From: Nematostella vectensis
Lineage: Eukaryota; Cnidaria; Anthozoa; Actiniaria; Edwardsiidae
DNA: 64,000 nucleotides
NCBI RefSeq assembly: GCF_932526225.1
Contig: NC_064040.1
Span: 1,052,001 to 1,116,000 of the forward strand
Direction of reading: 5' to 3'
The position numbers and the translations under genes were made by a program. Below the pieces are notes generated by a model. It had not been told where the DNA came from, searched no databases, and saw only the letters and a list, made by a program, of their open reading frames with translations. Positions 11,776 through 64,000 of the stretch are shown in pieces (the stretch's first letter is position 1; each line of letters opens with the position of its first letter).

Positions 11776-14689
11776 TCTTGGGAATGGGTGTGTTGCTATA
11801 GTAATGTAGTGATGTCGTCATCATGTGCAGCACACTACGACCAAGGTCTACATTCCTGCCTTTAGCCTTTGTTCTTCTTTGTCCAGTCATGCACGTGCAT
11901 ATGACATTGAAATGAACGCAAAGTAAGATGTTTTGTTTTCTTAGGTTCTAGAAAATACTGTTAATAGACCTCTCGTAAACTACTTTCCTCGAATTTCTTA
12001 CAGTCTTTCAGATTCTAGAGTTCATATATTTGTTGGGTTTCGTCCGTGGTTTGCTTTGCTAGTTTTTGAATGGCCGTGCGAGAGAGCTGGGTCAAGTGTG
12101 AAGGCCGCCCCAAGCGAGTTCAGGGCGGGCAGGAAAAAACAAAGGGAAACCGTTTTTGATTGTGTTTTTTTTTTTTTTTTTTTCGCCCGCTCTGACCTGA
12201 AAATAAACCACGAATGAGTCCGCGTATTCGCGGTTAAAAAATTGCTCTGAAACCCAACAAAACCGCCAGCTACGCAGGCTAAACTACTGAGAGTAGGTCG
12301 GACTGCCTGTGGTATTATAAGCCAGCGTAAAAGTGATTTGCCTACCAAAGGCGGTAAAGGTTTTAATTCAGCCCACATTATCTAAATATGCTCTTGCGTT
12401 TCCCTACTGCTTTGAATAAAGTATAATCATTAATATTAACAATTGTCGTCGCTACGTCACCACACTTAACCATTACAATTGATATTGGAGTCTAAAATTT
12501 ACAGACTCAAGCAGCTACAATCTGAATCTTTCAAATCGTGATAATCAAAATCCGGGTTCTTTAGAGAACAAATTGCCCCGCCTGCGAAGCATGATGGGGT
12601 TCCGGTACATCCCAGAAAGGGGCAACTGCAGTATGACTGGTCTGCAATGTCAATATGGGCAAATTTGTGACAGTAGTACAGCTTGTACTTCCAAACGACG
12701 AACTGGTGCATCACGGGATACTCATGCGTATCTGTGTAACGTGGATTCGTGTTATCAGAGGGATTGAAAAACAAAACAACAGCACAAAGGGCGCAGAGCC
12801 CCCACCCTCCCTCCCTTACACCCTCCCCCATCCCCTCAGCGCCGTTGCAGACTTCAAAATATTGGAGAGGTCCAATACAGAAACATTAAGATATTTGTTT
12901 GGAGGAGGGGGACTACGGCCCTTTCCCTAATCAATATAAGACTTTCACATACTTAACACCGCCCAACCCTCCCCCTTAACCCCCCATAACCCCTCACCAC
13001 CACCACCACCCTCGTCTCCCCAACAGAATGTATGGGGACAAGTTTTTTACTTACATGACTTAAGAATCCCCTGGTGGTTTATATCCATGCCACAAAGAGT
13101 CGACGGTAAACACAAAAGCAAAGCGATGATGAATCTGGACATTTTATCTGTTGTAAAGGAAATATAAACTTACATGGAATGAGAAATTTCAGAAAAAAAT
13201 ACGCTATTCTTTTGAAAAAGGTGAAATTGATGTGTTTGATGAAAAATTCACTATCAGAATTCTATAAAACCACCAAACCATCGTTCAGTGACGTGTATGC
13301 CCATACACCACTTGCCTCTAGGAATATTCCACGTTTGGTCTCTTGCTTGATGAAGATCGTTTCGTATAAATCTTAGTGTCTTAGTTAGGAAAGAGTAGTT
13401 TATATATCTTCTTGTGCTGATGCGTGCGACCATCTGCCCTGACACGTGCAGTAGTCTTCAGATGAAGCACACATCACGACGTACTGGCGTGATATTTGTC
13501 AATATTTTGTTTTTTTGTTTAGTCTGCGCTCTAGCATTGCCGGGGGATCGTTCCTTGGCCAGATATATGGAGTATTTCGTTTTTTTTTTTATTAGCTACT
13601 TAAAGGGATTGTCCAAAAAGTTGGTCGCTTATGAAACAAGTTGGTCGCCGTTTTGTCGTTAGAGCTGTACAGCTTCAAACACCAGTCACCCGCCAAGAAG
13701 GAGCGTTTAATTGCCTTTGCATAAGCGACGGGAGTAATATTTGTCGCCGGCTCAGCATGTGCTGTCCCTCTTCAGTGGTCCGTAGCAAAATATCCCAGCG
13801 AAGCGTAGCTTTGTAAGAGTCGAGCTCGTAATGGTTGATCAGATAATCTATGTTATCTTTCCAGCTATTATCTAGTATACAACAATCAAAGCTATTAAAA
13901 CTTTAATGTTGACCTTCGTCTTTTGTACTTTAGCTGCGCGCTCTGCACATCCGCAAAAATTATGCAATTATGTGTACATGAAACACAGCGAAAAACAGAC
14001 TATAAATAAAATGCATAGATCTTCTGTGTTTAAGGTGTTCAGTTTGTTGTAAAGAGTGTATTGTTTTGGGATTTAAAAGCGTTTCCGTTTTATTTACGCA
14101 GCTTTACGCAGTATTCTAGCGCGTAATCGCTCTTCTATGGATAACAAGAGGTTGTGCCATCGCAAAAAAAAGAAAATCCAAACAAAAATAAAAGAAAATC
14201 CAAACAAAAGTAAAAGGAAAACGAAAGGGGGCTTGAGATACAATGTTCGTAAAAGCAACCAATGTTATTGCTGGAGTCGCGAGTTTCTCGTGTGGGAACC
14301 TCGTGAATATGATATGATGACAAGAGTGAGGTCAAGTCTTGCTGAAAGAACAATGAAAGCAGACGGACCGGAAACCTGTGGTATTGACCATTACTCGAAA
14401 ATAGCAATAGCTTGATCGTTATAAGGGTCAAATGACTATCGCTAGAATTGTTCCCTAAATGACGTAAACAGCTTTTAAACTCTCTCTTCCGCGCTTTTCT
14501 TTGTTTAGAGAGTTATGTCGACGGCAAATGCAATATTGAGAGATGCTTTTGTCTCGTAGACCGCACCCAAAACAATTAGCGGGTTTGCTGTGGTTTGTAG
14601 CCTCTCTTGCGCGCGCATGTGTACAGAGCTGCCAAAATCTCATCATTCAAATAACTTCGCTCCAAAGAAAAGACTGTTCGTCTCGCTAG

Positions 14690-14934
14690 GAGAGGATTAA
14701 ACTCCTAAAATGGCGCCACTTTTGCAGAAGAATCACCCACTATGATGCTTGAATATACATTTAATTGGCAACTTTTGTGAGATTTTCTAAAAAGGAGCGT
14801 AAACCCGAGACTTGGTGCGGTTTGTGGTCTCGGAGCACAACACATGATCCGCCGAAATAGAAAACTGTAACTAAAACCGTTAGGCTTTTGAAGGATTTGG
14901 AGAGGGTTTTACCCCGTCTGGTGTCTCCTAAAAC
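14690..14934 (+). promoter_or_regulatory. Putative 5' leader of the CCDC88 gene
   Basis: This stretch lies directly before the chosen start codon. It contains AAAATGGCGCC at about 14707, similar to YY1-type elements of TATA-less animal promoters, and I see no TATA box. The ATG in that motif opens a 12-codon frame, which would be an upstream ORF if it is transcribed. The transcription start cannot be placed from sequence alone, and a further 5' non-coding exon is possible. Confidence 0.25.
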
Positions 14935-59441
<44,507 letters not shown>

Positions 59442-60319
59442 TACACATGCGCCAAAACCGGCAAACTTATATATACTTATATATATATATATATTAGGCT
59501 CATTTGGGCACTAAATTTTTTTAGTGTGAGTATCATATTTGTACATAGTGTGTTGGAGATTAGACACTTTATACTCAGGAGACCTTGTGATAACTCTGTA
59601 AACAGCACTGAAGACATTTTTCATTTCACCTTCCTTTTTCACCTTTCTTTGTGTCATCTCAAGAAAAAGTCCATGTTTGAATGCGGGGCGGGCGTTGACC
59701 AGCTGGGGGGGGGGGGGGGGGCAATGCACGTAGAAATCACGTGACTTTTTGAGTAGCAAACTCGCGCCTAAATAAACGCTGAAATGGCTGCGTCGGTTGC
59801 CGGAGAGCGACAAAAAGAAATGAAATCTTTAAATAAACGAATCCTGGCATAGAAACGTTCTGGCTGATTGGTAAGGGCTGAATATTTAGCTTTTTGTTAT
59901 TATTTTGCCGCCAAAAGCCGGAGCGCGCGCATGTTTGCCACCAACATGTTACGCGATTTTTCAGGGCTAGTCGCCCATGTATAGACCATTTTTCCCACAT
60001 GTCTAACAAGAGACAGGACTGCACAAGGAACCGAGGAAAAGAATATGTGTAGTGTCGCACCATGGCTATTCGTGCGATAATGGTGCGACATCGTGCGATT
60101 ATGGTGGGACATAGTGCGATTTTGGTGTGTCTGATATACATGCTTTTCTGAATAATCCTGTAATCAGTTGTACATAAGAATTATTTAGACCGTATTTATG
60201 GTACATAGTGTATAGACTATCGTTATTGTTACTTTATCGTTATCGTCAGGCTGCGTCAATGGTACGACGAATGGTAGTCGTAGATTTGTTTGCCTTTGCG
60301 TTTAATTTATTAGAGATGC

Positions 60320-60705
60320 ATAGCCATTGAAATAGTAGATCAAGGTATTGTTAGAACCACAGGGTTCCCAAGTCGCTGAGATACACCTCTGGGCACGTCT
60401 GTATTAGAGAGATGTATAGCCATATATAGAAAGAGTAAAGCAAGTTGTTATTAGAACCACAGGGTTCCCAAGTGGCTAGGATAACACCTCTGGGCACGTC
60501 TGTATTAGAGAGATGTATAGCCATATATAGAAAAAGTAAAGCAAGTTGTTATTAGAACCACAGGGTTCCCAAGTGGCTAGGATAACACCTCTGGGCACGT
60601 CTGTATTAGAGAGATGTATAGCCATATATAGAAAGAGTAAAGCAAGTTGTTATTAGAACCACAGGGTTCCCAAGTGGCTAGGATAACACCTCTGGGACAC
60701 GTCTG
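60320..60705. repeat. 100-bp tandem repeat, four copies, in the 3' UTR
   Basis: The block TTAGAACCACAGGGTTCCCA occurs at about 60351, 60451, 60552 and 60653. The last three copies are almost identical, and the first is diverged. Confidence 0.95.
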
Positions 60706-61017
60706 TATGATTTGGGATTCCTGTGATGTTATTTTATCGAGTGGTTTTGTAAATGTGAAATTTATTTTCTCGAAGTAATTTATTTATACTTTGAAATAGA
60801 ATTAATATATGTGTGATCACCGAGGTATCGCAGTAGAATGATAGCATTGCATGTGTTGTGTGCAGTTTTCAGTTTCGTACATAAAAATCCCTTTTTTATA
60901 AATGTTTGATTAGAAGTCTTTGCTAATGTTAAACATCCTTTTATACAATTGTACTTAAAAATTGAACTATAACAACGCATTTCTTAATGTTTGTGAATTC
61001 TACAGTTGCATTTGATA

Positions 61018-61023
61018 AATAAA
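61018..61023 (+). terminator. Poly(A) signal AATAAA
   Basis: AATAAA lies in GATAAATAAATG and is followed within 30 bases by a GT/T-rich stretch. It is the best-placed signal before the convergent gene begins. Confidence 0.5.
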
Positions 61024-61308
61024 TGTTGCCAGACAAAGTCATTTCATTATGCAGTAGTTTTTTTTTAACTCTACTCTTTCCATTCCATGCTTATACCATA
61101 GTTCTTGTGATACGGGCGAGGGAATAACATGTTATGAAAATCTTAGATTTATAGAAATTATTTTGTATGCAATAATCAAGAATGATATAAATACAAGCCC
61201 TTCAACAATATCAACTGTCCCTCGGCATCCCCTATATTAATCATTGTTCTTATTAATATATATTATTATTTACTTATCTATCATTATAATAGTGCCGGTG
61301 ATACTTCT

Positions 61309-61605
61309 TCAAATCATAGTAATTGGGATACCTGTGTCTTTAAGCGTCACTGGTAGCATATCCATTTCGCAAGGTGGAGGAGGCTCGTAAGTGTGTGATG
61401 GCTGGTTTCTCGCTCTAGTAACATAGAACCAAGTGAACCCTAACGCTAATACAGCGATAGCCAGAACGCCACAAACCACCGCAAGCCATATTACCGTACT
61501 AGATTCCGATCCACCTTCCTCGGTCCTTGCATTTCTTGGAGCCCTGCATTTCTCACATTCCCTGCATTCTGCACACTCCGATATTGACGGTTTCTTATCC
61601 TGGTT
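61309..61605 (-). CDS. Probable last exon of a convergent membrane-protein gene
   Basis: On the minus strand the frame reads a Cys-rich stretch (ECAECRECEKCRAP), then an acidic Ser-rich linker, one strong membrane span (TVIWLAVVCGVLAIAVLALG and on), a basic stop-transfer (RARN), and a cytoplasmic tail with PPPP ending in PITMI and TGA. A stop at 61660-61662 and no in-frame ATG mean it must be joined to an upstream exon. AATTCGGAACCAG, ending just above 61605, is a possible acceptor. This would be a type I single-pass protein. I do not recognise the family. The two genes converge, with their 3' ends about 300 bp apart. Confidence 0.5.
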   Translation of the reverse strand, partial: NQDKKPSISECAECRECEKCRAPRNARTEEGGSESSTVIWLAVVCGVLAIAVLALGFTWFYVTRARNQPSHTYEPPPPCEMDMLPVTLKDTGIPITMI

Positions 61606-61606
61606 C

Positions 61607-61736
61607 CGAATTGGGAATGATAGTCTTGAACGCCTTCGCAATGATTGGTAGAGAAGATATCACCGGGCGCATCCTTGTAGCCCGTGTTGAGGCGGATGAT
61701 CTGACCCAGCGTCAGACTGTGCACCTTTGGGGTTTC
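61607..61736 (-). CDS. Possible further exon of the minus-strand gene
   Basis: A good minus-strand acceptor (TTTTTTGTTAAACTCAG) ends at 61737. The sequence after it is open and reads TPKVHSLTLGQIIRLNTGYK and on, looking like part of a folded extracellular domain. Its frame differs from the membrane-span frame. Both can be real only with a very short intron, a frameshift or alternative splicing. Confidence 0.3.
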
Positions 61737-62439
61737 CTGAGTTTAACAAAAAAAATAGCACGGAAAACATGTAGGAGAATTTCAATAAAAATAAATATTG
61801 TTTCTCTCTCATAGCTTCTCACATGCGAGAATTTTACTCGCCAGTAGATACGAACTGCTCCAGTGTAGAGAGCCAGGTTTTTACACCAAGTTGTGCTGAC
61901 CCGGTTTCAAAAGCCCGTGAAATACCGTTTAGTTTATTTAGTACAAATACACTGTATAAAAAAGTACCGTTATTTTTTAAATGGGTAGGATACGACCAGA
62001 GTGAAGTTAGTTCCTTATTCGCAGTTCCTTTTTCGTCTGTTTCCTTATTCGCTCAGTTCCTTATTCAAATCCGGGGGGGGGTACTTACATGATACCTTTT
62101 AATTCGAGTTGAAACAGTATTTAGGCATAACAGTTTATTCAGAACAAGTCCAACAGCATTTTCGTCGGGTAAATTTCGATGCTTTAACGTGCTCGCTGCT
62201 AAGCGGAGCTGTGAACATGAGACTCTATCTGCTACAAAAGGTCAAATTACGCTATGCGTGCAATCGCTTTCACAAATGAATCTAGCAAAAGAGAGGAAAT
62301 CTACCTCTCATCTGATAAATGTATTTATATCTTGGGCTTTCTTTCCAAACGCATTAATATATTTAGAGGAAAAATATTCACGCTTTACGTGACTACGTAC
62401 GCGTGTAGAAGGAATTTGACCTTGCTAACAAAACCACAA

Positions 62440-64000
62440 TTTGACAGATAGTGCTTGTTGTCAATTAACACCTTGACTACTAGATATGGCTCTGACAAAA
62501 CAAATAGATTAGTGCAGTGACACGAATAGGGAACTGCTCCTTATTCAAGTTAGTTTTCGCGAATAAGGAAATGGAATCTCCCAACGTCCGATTTCGTTTT
62601 ACGACTTTATCCGAATAAGGAATAGACTATGAAGAGGGTTGTCAGTGTTTGCTCATCATTTCTCAATAAAGGAAATGAAATTTCATAACTCCCGATTCGC
62701 TTTTACGACTCCTTTCTAAAGAGTTCTCGAAAAAGGAAATGGTATTTCATAACTCCCTATCTCGTTTTAACTACTTATCCGAATAAGAAATAGACTAAAA
62801 AGAGGGTTTTTTATGTTTTCTAAACATTTCTCGAATAAATAAATGGAATCTCCCAACTTCCGATTTCGTTTTACCTACTTATCCGAATAAGGAATAGACT
62901 AAAGAGAGGGTTCTTAGTGTTTGCTCATCATTTCTCAATAAAGGAAATGAAATTTCATAACTCCCGATTCGCTTTTACGACTCCTTTCTAAAGAGTTCCC
63001 GAAAAAGGAAATGGTATTTCATAACTCCCTATCTCGTTTAACTACTTATCCGAATAAGGAATAGACTAAAAAGAGGGTCGTTTGTGTTTTCTAAACATTT
63101 CTCGAATAAGGAAATGGTATTTCATAACGCCTGATTTCGTTTTAACTACTTATCCGAATAAGGAATAAACTATGAAGAGGATTGTCAGTGTTTGCTCATC
63201 ATTTCTCAATAAAGGAAAGGAAATTTCATAACTCCCGATTTCGCTTTAACTACTCCTTTCGAAAGAGTTCTCGAAAAAGGAAATTGTATTTCATAACTCC
63301 CTATCTCGTTTTAACTACTTATCCGAATAAGGAATAGACTAAAAAGAGGGTCGTTAGTGTTTTTTAAACATTTCTCGAAAAAGGAAATGGTATTTCATAA
63401 CGCCTGATTTCGTTTTACCTACTTATCCGAATAAGGAATAGACTAAAGAGAGGGTTCTTTAGTACTTTCTAAACATTTCTCGAATAAGTAAATGGAATCT
63501 CCCAACGTCCTATTTCGTTTTACTACTTATCCGAATAAGGAATAGACTAAAGAGAGGGTTCTTTAGTACTTTCTAAACATTTCTCGAATAAGGAAATGGT
63601 ATTTCATAACGCCTGATTTCTTTTTAAATATCTATTCGAATAAGGAATCTACTTTAAAGAGGATTGTTAGTATTTTCTCACAATTTGTTCAGAGGAGTAT
63701 ATTCGCGCTTTACTTGACTACGTACGGATGTCGTGTGAATTTGACCTTGCTAACAAAACCACAATTTGACAGATAGTGCTTGTTGTCAATTAACACCTTG
63801 GCTACTACATAAGGCTCTGACAAAACAAATAGATTAGTGCAGTGACACGAATAGGCAACTGCTCCTTATTCAAGTTAGTTTTCGCGAATAAGGAAATGGA
63901 ATCTCCCAACGTCCGATTTCGTTTTACGACTTTATCCGAATAAGGAATAGACTATGAAGAGGGTTGTCAGTGTTTGCTCATCATTTCTCAATAAAGGACA
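62440..64000. repeat. Tandem-repeat field built on CCGAATAAGGAATAGACTA
   Basis: Units of about 105-160 bp contain TTATCCGAATAAGGAATAGA, AAATGGTATTTCATAACGCC and CATTTCTCGAATAAGG. A larger period is also visible: 62370-62685 is repeated almost exactly at 63690-64000, a step of about 1.32 kb that runs off the window. The short stretch 62100-62440 before it holds nothing I can name beyond the first edge of this larger unit. Confidence 0.93.

Larger units (their letters stand above)
10230..14690. other. Upstream region with no supported gene
   Basis: I see no open frame with a recognisable protein family here. The contents that can be supported are a 70-bp tandem duplication (10511-10653), a diverged SINE (11485-11775), homopolymer runs, and C-rich stretches near 12800-13020. 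It is probably intergenic DNA or the far 5' flank of the large gene that starts at 14935. Confidence 0.5.
59442..61040 (+). other. Probable 3' UTR of CCDC88
   Basis: From the stop codon to the likely poly(A) site there is no further coding signal. It contains early AATAAA hexamers near 59768 and 59827, a G run near 59704, a cluster of GTGCGA repeats near 60050-60115, and a 100-bp tandem repeat. Which poly(A) signal is used cannot be told from sequence. Confidence 0.6.

Noticed and set aside
12022-12378. Minus-strand frame of 118 codons
   Set aside because: It includes a homopolymer lysine run from a T tract and has no recognised family or clear splice sites. It may be part of a dispersed repeat; not enough to call a gene.

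Overview
The window is eukaryotic, AT-rich nuclear DNA. It is dominated by one very large, intron-rich gene on the + strand, set among tandem repeats and small mobile elements. GT-AG introns, tRNA-type SINEs, foldback elements and dozens of intronic minisatellites point to an animal. The gene content and repeat style suggest a cnidarian, perhaps a sea anemone, but the species is an inference and was not tested.

Region 1-9031 is a 2-kb unit repeated four and a half times. Each unit carries a 125-bp foldback element and a tRNA-type SINE in reverse orientation. Region 9032-10205 holds three copies of a second repeat. From 10230 to about 14690 I find no convincing gene.

From 14935 to 59441 I can build 59 exons that join in one open frame of 2530 codons. 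The protein is a CCDC88 (Girdin/Daple, Hook-related) family member. It has an N-terminal Hook domain (exons 1-10), a conserved first coiled coil (exons 11-19), a very long middle coiled coil (exons 20-50), a conserved second coiled-coil end (exons 53-58), and a 707-residue disordered Ser/Pro/Arg-rich tail in one exon. The tail ends in Gly-Cys-Val, the Dishevelled PDZ-binding signature of Daple. No Girdin/Daple-type Galpha-binding (GBA) motif is visible.

The most unusual part is the middle. Exons 21-50 are thirty consecutive symmetric exons, all with phase-2 introns on both sides, and most encode 28 or 31 residues with one recognisable consensus. Any of them could be skipped or duplicated without breaking the frame. 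The introns between them are full of minisatellites, and at least seven arrays have amplified an exon-intron boundary itself. The clearest case lies before exon 52. There a 30-bp unit, each copy with its own splice-acceptor-like end, is repeated about 32 times, and the last 25 or so copies are open in the frame of exon 52.

The intron between exons 22 and 23 holds a separate 303-codon open frame of unknown family. Another intron holds a decayed partial copy of the gene's own last exon. Downstream lie a long 3' UTR with a poly(A) signal, the probable last exon of a convergent minus-strand membrane-protein gene, and a further tandem-repeat field running off the end of the window.
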